The position numbers and the translations under genes are program-made. From the NCBI RefSeq assembly GCF_003957255.1, contig NZ_QDIE01000003.1:62001-126000 (forward strand): a stretch of DNA of 64,000 nucleotides, written 5' to 3'. Shown here piece after piece: positions 54,254-63,195 of this stretch. Below the pieces are notes generated by a model. The model was not told the origin of the DNA and searched no databases. It saw nothing but the letters and a program-made list of their open reading frames with translations. Positions within the stretch are counted from its first letter, which is position 1. Every line of letters begins with the position of its first letter. Source of the DNA: Actinotignum sanguinis. Its GTDB lineage: Bacteria > Actinomycetota > Actinomycetes > Actinomycetales > Actinomycetaceae.

Positions 54254-54872
54254 GCGTGCCGATGAGTTTGCGTCACATCTACAGCGGATCGGGGAGCTGA
54301 TTGACCCGGGCTTTTTACTGATAAAACAGACGATCACAAAAGGAGATCTCCCGCTAAAAAGATTGTCGGGCGATATTCGTGTTGCTCGTTTCCTTATCGT
54401 CCGCTTCGATTACGAACTTTTCCTTAATCCGGAAACCGGCTCTCTCAGCGTCAACGAATCAACGTTCTCGGTCATCCGAGGAGCAAAAAGCAGCGAGCCG
54501 TTGGTGCGCTGGGATTATATACGCTCACCACGCTCGAGTATTCCCTGCGCCCATATCCAGATCCATTCCCACCGCGATGAATGGACACATACTTTAGTTC
54601 TGGGTGGTACTCATTCCAGCCGGTCGCGCCGGCGCATCAAGAACGAGGCCCGCACTCCCCACATTTCCGATATTCACTTCCCGGTAGGCGGGCGCAGGTT
54701 CCGGCCCTGCCTAGAAGAAATCCTCCTCTTCGTCATTGACGAGCTCGGCGTGGCATGCACACCTGGAGCACGCGAAGCGCTCGACCAAGGCATCGAGGAT
54801 TGGGAAGAGAATCAGGTGCGAGCCGTAGTGCGGCATAACCGCGCCACCGTCCTCCAAGCTCTCGAAGAATGA
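54231..54872 (+). CDS. Uncharacterised partner protein of the two-gene cassette
   Basis: 213 residues from GTG at 54231, with GAGGAG seven bases upstream inside the previous gene. Notable clustered His: IPCAHIQIHSHRDEWTH, then PHISDIHFPVGGRRFRPCLEEILLFVIDELGV. The His/Asp/Arg density could build a metal or nuclease site, but no established fold is recognised. Translational overlap indicates that the two proteins act together. Confidence 0.65.
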   Translation: MVNARLDERADEFASHLQRIGELIDPGFLLIKQTITKGDLPLKRLSGDIRVARFLIVRFDYELFLNPETGSLSVNESTFSVIRGAKSSEPLVRWDYIRSPRSSIPCAHIQIHSHRDEWTHTLVLGGTHSSRSRRRIKNEARTPHISDIHFPVGGRRFRPCLEEILLFVIDELGVACTPGAREALDQGIEDWEENQVRAVVRHNRATVLQALEE

Positions 54873-55014
54873 CCCGCCGCGCTAATAAAATGCGACCGGG
54901 CCGCAGAGGCCGAGGATTAGGAGCACAGCCGCGGCCGGTGGGAGCGCTGCTAGCTAGCGGCGTCGTCGCCCCCACCGCGCGCGGGTACAAGAACCGCGCT
55001 ACAAGCAAGCGAGA

Positions 55015-57282
55015 CTACCGGTTATCGTCGTAAATCGCCAGGTGCTCCAACGGGGTGGTATCCTCGCGGGCCGCCACCGTGTAGAGCACAGGGAGCGCCG
55101 AAATCCACCACGGATCCAGGGGGACCCGGTTCTTCATATCCATCTCTTCGTCCATGCGCATAATCGGATGGGATTCCAGCTGGCCATTGTGTTGACCGAT
55201 ATAACGCGCGCCCACCCGTTCCTTCTTCTCCAGCTGCGCGGTGACCTCATCAATGGCGAGGGCCGCGAGTGAAACCGCGAGAGTACGGTCATAGGAGGTG
55301 GGGATACCGCCCTGCTGCTGGTGGCCAATAATCGTGGAACGAACCGAGAAAGCCCCGTGGCCTTCCTGCTGGAAGACCCGCCGCAACAGATCCGCGGTGT
55401 AGTACTTGGAGGCATCCTCATTACGAATGGCCAGGTAGAGGGAGCGTGAGCCATCAAAGGCCCGGTTCATCCGCTCACTTTCCTTCGTGAGCATGGCCAG
55501 ATCCACCCCGGTTTCATGCAGGTAGACCTGTTCGGCCCCGGTGGAGAGCGCACTCATAAGGGCGAGGTAGCCGCATTTACGCCCCATCGTTTCCACCACG
55601 AAGCAGCGCCGGGAAGCCGAAGCGGAACGGCGAATCTTATCGATGGTCTCCACATTGGTATTGAGCGCGGTATCCACCCCGATGGAAAGATCGTGGCCGG
55701 GCAGATTGTTATCAATGGAGGCCGGCACGCAGATGAGGGGGAGGCGGAAGGCCGTGTAGCGATCCGCTTCCTTCGCCATATTCCACGCCGTTTCATAGCC
55801 GGCCAGGCCGCCGATCATAATAATGGCATCCAGGCCATTGGCTTCGATGGAGCGCGCCAGCCCGAAGTAATCCTCAATACCGAGCACCGAGCGGGCGGTG
55901 CCCAGTTCCGCCCCGCCTAGCGAGACCCAGCCATCCACATCGCCCCAGGCAAGCGGGCGAATATCCCCGCGAATGAGACCGGGGAAACCGCCTTCTACCC
56001 CGAGCATTTCAAAGCCGCGATCCAGCCCCAAGCGCACCGCACTGCGCGCGGCCGCGTTCATTCCCGGGGCAAGCCCGCCGGCGTGCAGGATAGCCACCCG
56101 CGGGCGCCAGCCGTCCTTGAAGTAGCGGTCCTCACCCAGCGGGGAAGAAAGTGTTTCAAAAAGGGACTTGATACGGGAGAAGCTGGTGCCGCGCGAGCGC
56201 ACCGCCGCCTCATAATCACCTTCTTCGAGGTAATCAATGACCTTCTTGGTATTGGCAACCGTTTCCACCAGCGGCAGGCGCTGGAGCCGGTTATTGCGAA
56301 TCCCGATAATGCAGGATTCTTCACCCGGCTCAGCCCGGATGACTTCCAGGGCAGCGGTGTAACCGAGCAGGGTGGACATCCAGCGGTCATAAGCGGAAGG
56401 CGTACCGCCACGCTGCACGTGGCCGAGCGCCGTAATACGCGGGGATTCCCCGGTGCGTTCTTTAATGGCGGCTTGGATGCGCTGCGCGGTGATCTTTTCC
56501 CCGTGCCGATCCATGCAGCCTTCGGCGACGACGATAATGGAATCACGCCGTCCGGCCGCCCGCCCGGCACGAATCTTTTCGCACATCGCATCTTCCCAGC
56601 CGTCTTCCGGGGGAAGCTCGGGGATGATCACATCATCTGCCCCGCCGGCCATCGCGCCCATAAGAGCCAGGTAGCCGCAGCGCCGGCCCATCACTTCCAC
56701 CACGAAAACCCGCTGGTGGGATGCGGCCGTGGAAGTGAGAGCGTCAATGGCATCAATAATGCGGCACAGAGCGGAATTAGTTCCCACCGTCATATCGGTG
56801 CCGACCATATCGTTATCGATAGAACCCACCACTCCGGCAATATGCAGTTCGGGGTGACGGGCGGCCAGCTCGGCCTCAATTTCTCCCGCTTCAACCAGTT
56901 CCTCGAGGAGCCCGGTCCAGCGCTCGCGCAGCGTATCGGCACCGGTAAGCGAGCCATCCCCACCGATAACCACGAGGCGGTCAATTCCGGCGCGCACCAG
57001 ATTCGCGGCGACTTTCCGCATCCCGTCGCGTTCACGGAATTCGGTGGAACGGGCCGAGCCGATAACCGTACCGCCCTTATCCAGAATGGAGGAAACATCG
57101 CTCCAGACCAGTGGCTCAATAAGATTATCGATAGCTCCGCGCCACCCCTCGCGAATCGCGAAAGGACGGGCGCCCACGTGTAAAGCGGTGCGCACCACGG
57201 CGCGTACCACCGGGTTCATGCCCGGGGCATCCCCACCCGAGGTAAGAATGGCAAGGGATACGGGATCTGCGTGATCTGACAT
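55015..57282 (-). CDS. Tandem-fused 6-phosphofructokinase (eukaryote-like two-lobe)
   Basis: 755 residues containing two PFK domains. The N-half is catalytic: TSGGDAPGMNPVVR, GGDGSLTGA, SIDNDMVGTDMTVG, VEVMGRRCGYLALMG, RGGTPSAYDR; Gly after GGD and before SIDND point to ATP rather than PPi. The C-half keeps the fold (HAGGLAPGMNAAARS, VETMGRKCGYLALMSAL, QQGGIPTSYDR), but GGDGS became GGLAG and TIDND became SIDNN, so ATP/Mg binding is lost, as in the regulatory half of animal and fungal PFK. Bacterial PFKs are normally ~320-residue single domains. ATG at 57282 has GGAGGAGG upstream. Divergent from pgi. Confidence 0.93.
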   Translation of the reverse strand: MSDHADPVSLAILTSGGDAPGMNPVVRAVVRTALHVGARPFAIREGWRGAIDNLIEPLVWSDVSSILDKGGTVIGSARSTEFRERDGMRKVAANLVRAGIDRLVVIGGDGSLTGADTLRERWTGLLEELVEAGEIEAELAARHPELHIAGVVGSIDNDMVGTDMTVGTNSALCRIIDAIDALTSTAASHQRVFVVEVMGRRCGYLALMGAMAGGADDVIIPELPPEDGWEDAMCEKIRAGRAAGRRDSIIVVAEGCMDRHGEKITAQRIQAAIKERTGESPRITALGHVQRGGTPSAYDRWMSTLLGYTAALEVIRAEPGEESCIIGIRNNRLQRLPLVETVANTKKVIDYLEEGDYEAAVRSRGTSFSRIKSLFETLSSPLGEDRYFKDGWRPRVAILHAGGLAPGMNAAARSAVRLGLDRGFEMLGVEGGFPGLIRGDIRPLAWGDVDGWVSLGGAELGTARSVLGIEDYFGLARSIEANGLDAIIMIGGLAGYETAWNMAKEADRYTAFRLPLICVPASIDNNLPGHDLSIGVDTALNTNVETIDKIRRSASASRRCFVVETMGRKCGYLALMSALSTGAEQVYLHETGVDLAMLTKESERMNRAFDGSRSLYLAIRNEDASKYYTADLLRRVFQQEGHGAFSVRSTIIGHQQQGGIPTSYDRTLAVSLAALAIDEVTAQLEKKERVGARYIGQHNGQLESHPIMRMDEEMDMKNRVPLDPWWISALPVLYTVAAREDTTPLEHLAIYDDNR

Positions 57283-57436
57283 GGTTCCTCCTCCGAACAC
57301 ATTGTGTCAAAGATGGTGGGCTCATGTGTGGTGCTAGAGTCCGGTGGCGCGCCCGCGCGGTGTGGTAGCGCGCGCCGCGCGGCCGCGAAGTTGATTACAC
57401 TACGAGTTAAAGACTACTTCGAGGATGAGGATAACC

Positions 57437-59092
57437 ATGTCGCACCCCATTGACCCCACAACCACGCGCGCCTGGGCGCGGCTGCATGACCTTCACGAGG
57501 GCTTCACCGCTGATTTCCGCGCCCGCTTCGCCGCGGATCCCCAGCGCGCCGAGCGGCTGAGTTTCACCGCCGGCGATCTTTTTGTAGATCTGTCCAAGTC
57601 GTATCTGGACGACGACGTCCGCGATGCGCTGCTCCAGCTCGCTGAAGAAACCGGCGTTGCCGCCCGCCGCGATGCCATGCTGCGCGGAGAGCGGATTAAC
57701 GTAACCGAAAATAGGGCGGTGCTCCACACCGCACTGCGGCGCACCGCGGACGACACAGTGGAAGTAGACGGGCATAACGTCGTCGCTGATGTACGCGAAG
57801 TCCTCGAGCGGATGTACGCTTTCGCCACCAAGGTACGCGAGGGCAGCTGGCGCGGGGTAACCGGAAAAGCCATTACCACCGTGGTCAATATCGGCATTGG
57901 CGGTTCGGATCTGGGCCCGGTCATGGCCTACGAAGCATTGCTCCCGTACGTCAAGGACGGCCTGGAATGCCGCTTCATTTCCAATATCGACCCCACCGAT
58001 GTGGGGGAGACCCTGCGGGGAGTGGACCCGGAAACCGTGCTCTTCATCGTGGCATCCAAGACGTTCACCACCCTGGAAACCCTCACCAATGCGCGCCAGG
58101 CCCGCAGCTGGTTCCTCGCCCAGCTCGCCGCCCGTGGTATTCAAGATCCCGGTGCGGTGGCTAAGCACTTCGTGGCAGTTTCCACCAACCTGGAAAAGGT
58201 GGCGGAATTCGGAATTGAGCCCGCCAATGCCTTCGGGTTCTGGGATTGGGTAGGAGGGCGCTACTCGGTTGATAGCGCCGTCGGCCTTTCCCTCGCGATT
58301 GCCATCGGACCGGAACATTTCGAAGAATTCCTGTCCGGGTTCCGCACGATTGACGAACATTTCGCCACTGCGCCGGCCGCGGAAAACGTTCCCCTCCTCA
58401 TGGGGCTCCTCAATATTTGGTACGTCAATTTCTTCGGGGCGGCCACCCACGCGGTGCTTCCCTACGCCCAGTACCTCCACCGCTTCCCGGCCTATCTCCA
58501 GCAGCTGACCATGGAATCCAACGGCAAGCGGGTGCGCTGGGACGGCAGCCCGGTGACCACCCAAACCGGGGAAGTGTTCTGGGGTGAGCCGGGCACCAAC
58601 GGCCAGCATGCTTTCTACCAGCTTATCCACCAGGGCACCCAGCTCATTCCGGCTGATTTCATCGCCTTCGCGAATCCTGTTTTCGCGCTGGTGGACGGGG
58701 AAGCCGATCAGCATGAGCTCTTCCTCGGCAATTTCTTCGCGCAAACGAAGGCCCTGGCTTTCGGGAAGACCCTGGAGGAAGTACGCGCGGAAGGTACCCC
58801 GGAAGAAATCGTGACCGCGCGGGAATTCCCCGGGAATAAGCCGACCGCCTCGATTATGGCCCCGGCTCTCACCCCGGCGGTGCTCGGCCAGCTCATCGCG
58901 CTCTACGAGCACATTACCTTCACGCAAGGTGCGGTCTGGGGTATCGATTCCTTCGACCAGTGGGGCGTGGAGCTAGGCAAGCAAATGGCCAAGGAGCTCA
59001 CCCCGGCGATTAGCGGGGATGAGCAGGCGCTAGAGGCCCAGGATTCCTCCACCCGCCAGCTCATTGAGTACTACCGCGCCCACCGGAAGTAG
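57437..59092 (+). CDS. pgi: Glucose-6-phosphate isomerase
   Basis: Interconverts glucose-6-phosphate and fructose-6-phosphate. 551 residues; signatures [30 protein letters not shown], and [12 protein letters not shown] near the end. ATG at 57437 follows GAGGATGAGG; an in-frame ATG at 57425 is possible. TACACT (57396-57401) is a candidate -10. It shares a ~150-base divergent promoter region with the tandem PFK gene, pairing consecutive glycolytic enzymes. Confidence 0.97.
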   Translation: MSHPIDPTTTRAWARLHDLHEGFTADFRARFAADPQRAERLSFTAGDLFVDLSKSYLDDDVRDALLQLAEETGVAARRDAMLRGERINVTENRAVLHTALRRTADDTVEVDGHNVVADVREVLERMYAFATKVREGSWRGVTGKAITTVVNIGIGGSDLGPVMAYEALLPYVKDGLECRFISNIDPTDVGETLRGVDPETVLFIVASKTFTTLETLTNARQARSWFLAQLAARGIQDPGAVAKHFVAVSTNLEKVAEFGIEPANAFGFWDWVGGRYSVDSAVGLSLAIAIGPEHFEEFLSGFRTIDEHFATAPAAENVPLLMGLLNIWYVNFFGAATHAVLPYAQYLHRFPAYLQQLTMESNGKRVRWDGSPVTTQTGEVFWGEPGTNGQHAFYQLIHQGTQLIPADFIAFANPVFALVDGEADQHELFLGNFFAQTKALAFGKTLEEVRAEGTPEEIVTAREFPGNKPTASIMAPALTPAVLGQLIALYEHITFTQGAVWGIDSFDQWGVELGKQMAKELTPAISGDEQALEAQDSSTRQLIEYYRAHRK

Positions 59093-59142
59093 TGCTGCGC
59101 GGCAATAATGCCGCACGGCACTAGCACCCGGTAGACACATAC

Positions 59143-59182
59143 GGTGCCGGTCACCCCCCCCACAACGGGAGTGGCCGGCACC
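59143..59182 (+). terminator. pgi terminator
   Basis: GGTGCCGGTCAC / GTGGCCGGCACC, 12-bp stem with one G-U pair; the loop holds a run of eight Cs. ATTTATCT follows on the plus strand. Confidence 0.8.
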
Positions 59183-59421
59183 ATTTATCTAGCTGCCGTA
59201 GCGAGGTAATAGACAAAATAGTTGCTATTGACAGCGTGTTGTTAGTTCGGACCCGGCATGTGTTTTCCGAGGTGTACTGCACATGTCGTACATATGAAGT
59301 ACAGCTCTGACAACACCTAGTCCCCCGCAGGTGCTGTTGTGCCCCGGGATACTGGTGTGAATCCTGAGGCTTCGCTCAAGGAAGGACCGATAGACCGAAA
59401 GACGGGGCTGCGGACGGTTGT
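59183..59421. other. Intergenic region with inverted repeats
   Basis: About 240 bases between the pgi terminator and the amino-acid ABC operon, no gene seen. It has TGTACT (59273-59278) with AGTACA (59298-59303), and ACAACA-CCT with AGG-TGC-TGTTGT (59310-59340). Roles unknown; either could end the minus-strand operon. Confidence 0.4.
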
Positions 59422-60246
59422 CTAGAGCACCTTGGTGAAGAAATCGCGGGTGCGCTCCGAGCGCGGGTTATCAATAACCTGCGCCGGGGTGCCTTCGTCG
59501 ATAATCATGCCCTCGTCGAGGAACACCACTTTATCCGCGACCTCCCGGGCGAAACCGATTTCGTGAGTGACCACCACCATGGTCATGCCTCCGCGGGCCA
59601 AATCCTGCATCACGGAGAGCACCTCACCCACGAGCTCCGGATCGAGCGCGGAGGTAGGCTCATCAAAAAGCATGAGTTCGGGGTGCATGGCCAGGGCGCG
59701 GGCGATGGCCACCCGCTGCTGCTGCCCGCCCGAAAGCTGCGCGGGGAAATGATTGGCGTGATCGCGCAAACCCACTCGCTCCAGGAGCTCCAAAGCTTCG
59801 GCCCGCGCCTCTTTTTCGGGTCGATGGGCCACCTGCACGGGAGCCTCCATAATATTTTCCATCGCGCTCATATGGGGGAAAAGATTGAAGCGCTGGAAAA
59901 CCATCCCGACTTTGGCGCGCTGGGCGGCAACTTCCGCCTCGGTGCGCTGGCGCAGCCAGGTCCCCTGGGAGGTGAGGGCGCCAGCGCGGCGGGCCAGCAC
60001 CCCACGCCACCCGGTGGGGGCGGGCTGCTCGGTCATACCCAGCAATTCCCCGTCCAGGTAGATCCGCCCGGCGGTAATAGTTTCCAACTCGTTCAGGCAG
60101 CGCAGCAGCGTGGATTTACCCGAACCGGAAGGGCCGAGCAGCACCACCACCTCACCGCGTTCCACCGTGAGATTGACACCTTTGAGAACGGTGTGGTCAC
60201 CGAAAGATTTGTAGACGTCGCACACGTCCACCATGGCGTGAGTCAT
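59422..60246 (-). CDS. Polar amino acid ABC transporter, ATP-binding protein
   Basis: 274 residues; Walker [11 protein letters not shown]-loop [12 protein letters not shown], signature QLSGGQQQR, Walker [15 protein letters not shown] and VTHE. It belongs to the GlnQ/GltL group but has an extra ~30-residue basic insert after the second strand ([22 protein letters not shown]). Last gene of the SBP-permease-ATPase operon; starts 8 bases after the permease stop. Confidence 0.93.
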   Translation of the reverse strand: MTHAMVDVCDVYKSFGDHTVLKGVNLTVERGEVVVLLGPSGSGKSTLLRCLNELETITAGRIYLDGELLGMTEQPAPTGWRGVLARRAGALTSQGTWLRQRTEAEVAAQRAKVGMVFQRFNLFPHMSAMENIMEAPVQVAHRPEKEARAEALELLERVGLRDHANHFPAQLSGGQQQRVAIARALAMHPELMLFDEPTSALDPELVGEVLSVMQDLARGGMTMVVVTHEIGFAREVADKVVFLDEGMIIDEGTPAQVIDNPRSERTRDFFTKVL

Positions 60247-60254
60247 TGTGCTCC

Positions 60255-61121
60255 TTAGGGGGTGACGTCGAGGAAGGCCGTCGTCGCGGTACGCCCGTCA
60301 AAGCCGCGCGCGAAATGGCGTTCGATACGGTGCTGCACCATCATCAGCAGCGAGGTAATAACCAGGTACCAGATAGCGGCGACCACGAGGAAGGGGAAGG
60401 GGAGGTACGTTTTCGAACCCAAATCTTGGGCCGCGAACGTGAGGTCCAGAGTGAAGGGGACGGCGAGCACCAGCGACGTCGTTTTAAGCATCGAGATCGT
60501 TTCGTTCCCGGTGGGCGGAATAATAATGCGCATGGCCTGCGGCAAAATAATACGCCGCATAATCGTGCCCGAACGCATCCCCAGCGCCACCGCGGCTTCC
60601 CGCTGGCCCGGATCAATCGCGCCCAAACCGGAGCGGATGATCTCCGCCAGGTAGGCACCTTCGTTGAGCCCCAACCCGATAATCGCCGCGACAAACGGGG
60701 TGATGACCCGGTCTGTGTGGAAGGTAAAGAACTCCGGCCCGAAGGGAATCCCCAGGGATAGCTTCTGGTAGAGCGAGGGCAGCAGGCCCCAGAACATGAG
60801 CTGGGTGTAAATCGGGGTACCGCGGAAGAACCAAATATAGAACCGGGCCGCCGCGCGCAATACCGCGTTACTTGATTCGCGCAGCACCGCCATGGTCAAA
60901 GCCAAGATGATGCCAATAACCATGGCCAGCACCGTCAGCACCAGGGTGTAGACGATACCGCGCAGGATACGCCAGTCGAAAAGATAGCGCCCCACCACAT
61001 CCCAGTGGAAAGCATCGTTGGTGATAAGCGCATTGAGCGCCATCGCCCCGAGCACCGCCATGACGATGAGCCACACAATATTGCTCAGCTTCACGCGGGC
61101 TTGCGGATGAATCTTCTCCAT
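60255..61121 (-). CDS. Polar amino acid ABC transporter permease
   Basis: 288 residues; His/Glu/Gln permease family (HEQRo) with [65 protein letters not shown] (EAA loop) and [16 protein letters not shown] single permease gene implies a homodimer. ATG overlaps the SBP stop by one base (TAATG). Confidence 0.94.
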   Translation of the reverse strand: MEKIHPQARVKLSNIVWLIVMAVLGAMALNALITNDAFHWDVVGRYLFDWRILRGIVYTLVLTVLAMVIGIILALTMAVLRESSNAVLRAAARFYIWFFRGTPIYTQLMFWGLLPSLYQKLSLGIPFGPEFFTFHTDRVITPFVAAIIGLGLNEGAYLAEIIRSGLGAIDPGQREAAVALGMRSGTIMRRIILPQAMRIIIPPTGNETISMLKTTSLVLAVPFTLDLTFAAQDLGSKTYLPFPFLVVAAIWYLVITSLLMMVQHRIERHFARGFDGRTATTAFLDVTP

Positions 61122-62032
61122 TACTGCACCTGGGGGTTAATCTCGGCAGTGCTCAGCACGCCTTCGGTAATACCGTAATGCGCGAAGATCTCCTTGAGTT
61201 CACCCGAATCCATGAGGGATTGCAGGGCGGCCTGCACCGCCTTGGCAAGTTCGGGGTTATCCTTGGCCACCGCGATAGCAACCGGTGCTGAATCGTAAAT
61301 ATCGCCCGTGGTTTTCAGTTGCCCGTTCGAACGGGCAACGGCGTAACCGAGCACCGGGGAATCAGCGAAAATAGCGTCGTACTGGCCGGAGACCACCCGG
61401 GTGACGATTTGCGGTACGTCCGGTAGGGACATGATCTTAATCGGCTTGGCACCCTTAGCTTCGCAGGCCGCGGTGGCTTCCTTGAGGGCATCTTCCTGCG
61501 AGGAACCCGTTTGTACACCGATGGTGAAACCGCAGGGGTTATCCGGGGTGAAATCGCTGGACTTGGCCGGCACCCCGTATTCGGAACCCGCCTCGAAGTA
61601 CGTGATCATATTGAAGGCTTCTTCACGTTCGGGGGTGACGGTGAAGGTTGATAGGCCCACATCGAATTTGGTTCCGATCTGGGGGAGGAGGGAATCAAAT
61701 TCCACGTGCGTGGTGGTGCCGTCTTTGAGTCCCATTTTCTTCGCGATGGCGCGCGTGAGATCAATATCGTAACCGGTGGGGGTCTGCCCGTCTGCCTTGC
61801 GGTATTCCGCGGGAGCGTAATCGGTGGACGCGCCGTTGCGTAATTGCCCGCGTGCGGTGATATCGCTAGGAACCAGGGCGACGACGGCGGAATCTGCCGC
61901 GATGCCATCAACAGCGAAACCGGACTCACCCGGATCGGCCGCGGCGGTGGAATCCGTCAAAGCAGCCTCATCATTGGAGCAGGCGCCCAGCGTGAGGAGG
62001 CCGGCAGCGAGCAGCGTGAATGTTTTCTTCAT
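61121..62032 (-). CDS. Amino acid ABC transporter substrate-binding lipoprotein
   Basis: 303 residues; lipoprotein signal peptide with lipobox LTLGAC, an acidic linker, then an SBP_bac_3 domain (TPTGYDIDLTRAIAKKMGL, LLPQIGTKFDVGLSTFTVTPEREEAFNMITYFEAG, GVQTGSSQEDALKEA). This cluster imports polar amino acids; the exact ligand is not readable. On the minus strand, TATACT (62095-62100) is a probable -10 about 60 bases upstream. Confidence 0.93.
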   Translation of the reverse strand: MKKTFTLLAAGLLTLGACSNDEAALTDSTAAADPGESGFAVDGIAADSAVVALVPSDITARGQLRNGASTDYAPAEYRKADGQTPTGYDIDLTRAIAKKMGLKDGTTTHVEFDSLLPQIGTKFDVGLSTFTVTPEREEAFNMITYFEAGSEYGVPAKSSDFTPDNPCGFTIGVQTGSSQEDALKEATAACEAKGAKPIKIMSLPDVPQIVTRVVSGQYDAIFADSPVLGYAVARSNGQLKTTGDIYDSAPVAIAVAKDNPELAKAVQAALQSLMDSGELKEIFAHYGITEGVLSTAEINPQVQ

Positions 62033-62235
62033 TTTCTTCCCCTACGGTGAATGTTTTTTCAGTGTTCGGGTGGAAATTACTCGGAACAATCCCAAGTATA
62101 GCCACTAAATATGCGCACAGATGTATAAACATGTGAATATGCGGGTAGATAACACCGGCTTTGGCGTATTTGCGGGCTTTGTGCGGCGCGGATGTGAGAG
62201 GACTAACGGTGGCGCGCCCCGCGGATGCGAGTATG

Positions 62236-62280
62236 TTACGAATCCGTAAGTTACGATTACGTAAGGTTACGCATTGGTAG
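62236..62280. promoter_or_regulatory. Tandem TTACG-N4-CGTAA operator palindromes upstream of birA
   Basis: Two perfect palindromes, TTACG-AATC-CGTAA (62236-62249) and TTACG-ATTA-CGTAA (62251-62264), plus a degenerate third, TTACG-CATT-GGTAG (62267-62280). Spacing is 15-16 bases. A TAGGTT -10-like hexamer at 62278-62283 would place the -35 within the array, as expected for repressor sites controlling birA and the carboxylase gene. Confidence 0.75.
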
Positions 62281-62317
62281 GTTAGCGGCGGGGTGGCCCG
62301 CCGGAAAGAAGGCTGAG

Positions 62318-63193
62318 GTGAGTCACGTGCATTCAGGAAACGTGCTCTTCCCGCGTACCGCGAGCGCGCTCGGGGAAGTAGGGGTCCCCGGTGCGGCGCT
62401 CCTGCACACCGACCTCACCACATCCACCCAGGATGACCTGGCCGAACTCTGGCTCAGTTCCGCGGGTGCGCAGATGCCCGGGCTGGTGCGCGGCCTTATT
62501 TCCGATAGTCAAAGTGATGGGCGCGGGCGGATGGGCCGCTCCTGGTTCGCCACGAAAGATGGCTCTCTGCTCTTCTCGGTTCTTCTTGCGGTACCGGAAG
62601 TGGTGCGCGCGGAGCTGAGCTGGGTCACTTTTGCCGGGGCCCTGGCCGCGCGCGCCGCCCTGGAAAAGCTTGGCGCTCGGGTGGGGATCTCCTGGCCGAA
62701 TGATATTGTCACCCGCCCGCGGGCCGCGAAAGTCGCCGGCGTGCTGGGTGAAGTCGTGAGTACAGACGCGGCCGGGAATATCGGAATTGTCCTCGGGGTA
62801 GGAATCAACCTGGGCTTGCGGGCCGAAGAACTGCCCACCCCCACCTCCGCCTCCCTTGCTACCGCCGGATTCCCGGTTCCCAGCCGGGATGAGGTAGCCG
62901 CCGCCTACCTGCGTGAACTGGGGGAACGCTTGGCCGCCCTCATGTCCTCCTGCGGGAGTGGGGAAGGTAGCGCGGCGGAACGCGCCGGGCTCCTGGCCGA
63001 ACTCAACGCCACCTGCGACACCCTCCGCGATGGCATCACCGTTAACCGCCCGCGCGATACTCCGGTGCGCGGGCGCGGGGTGCGTATTGAGGCCGACGGC
63101 GCCCTTGTGGTCGCCACCGCTGCCGGTGACGTGCGTATTTCTACCGGAGAAGTCTCGCTTGTGGGTCGGCTAGCGCCCTCGGAAGGAAAGTAG
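62318..63193 (+). CDS. birA: Biotin-[acetyl-CoA-carboxylase] ligase
   Basis: Attaches biotin to carboxylase carrier domains via biotinyl-AMP. About 291 residues; catalytic loop GRGRMGRSWFA, then SLLFSVLL, ISWPNDIVT, KVAGVLGEV and the C-terminal SH3-like domain. It lacks the N-terminal helix-turn-helix of bifunctional BirA, so it is not itself the repressor. GTG at 62318 with AAAGAAGG is chosen; the open frame to 62225 would translate the operator palindromes. It lies 2 bases upstream of the carboxylase gene, its substrate supplier. Confidence 0.93.
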   Translation: MSHVHSGNVLFPRTASALGEVGVPGAALLHTDLTTSTQDDLAELWLSSAGAQMPGLVRGLISDSQSDGRGRMGRSWFATKDGSLLFSVLLAVPEVVRAELSWVTFAGALAARAALEKLGARVGISWPNDIVTRPRAAKVAGVLGEVVSTDAAGNIGIVLGVGINLGLRAEELPTPTSASLATAGFPVPSRDEVAAAYLRELGERLAALMSSCGSGEGSAAERAGLLAELNATCDTLRDGITVNRPRDTPVRGRGVRIEADGALVVATAAGDVRISTGEVSLVGRLAPSEGK

Positions 63194-63195
63194 TG

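Noticed and set aside
54733-55008. 91-codon minus-strand frame after the two-gene cassette
   Set aside because: Overlaps the His-rich gene in antisense; no recognisable features; Arg/Leu-rich shadow.
59154-59161. C8 homopolymer as a second phase-variable tract
   Set aside because: It lies in the loop of the pgi terminator and is not in coding or promoter position.
62225-62317. Upstream ATG start for birA
   Set aside because: It would translate through the TTACG palindromes; GTG at 62318 has a proper ribosome site and fits family length.
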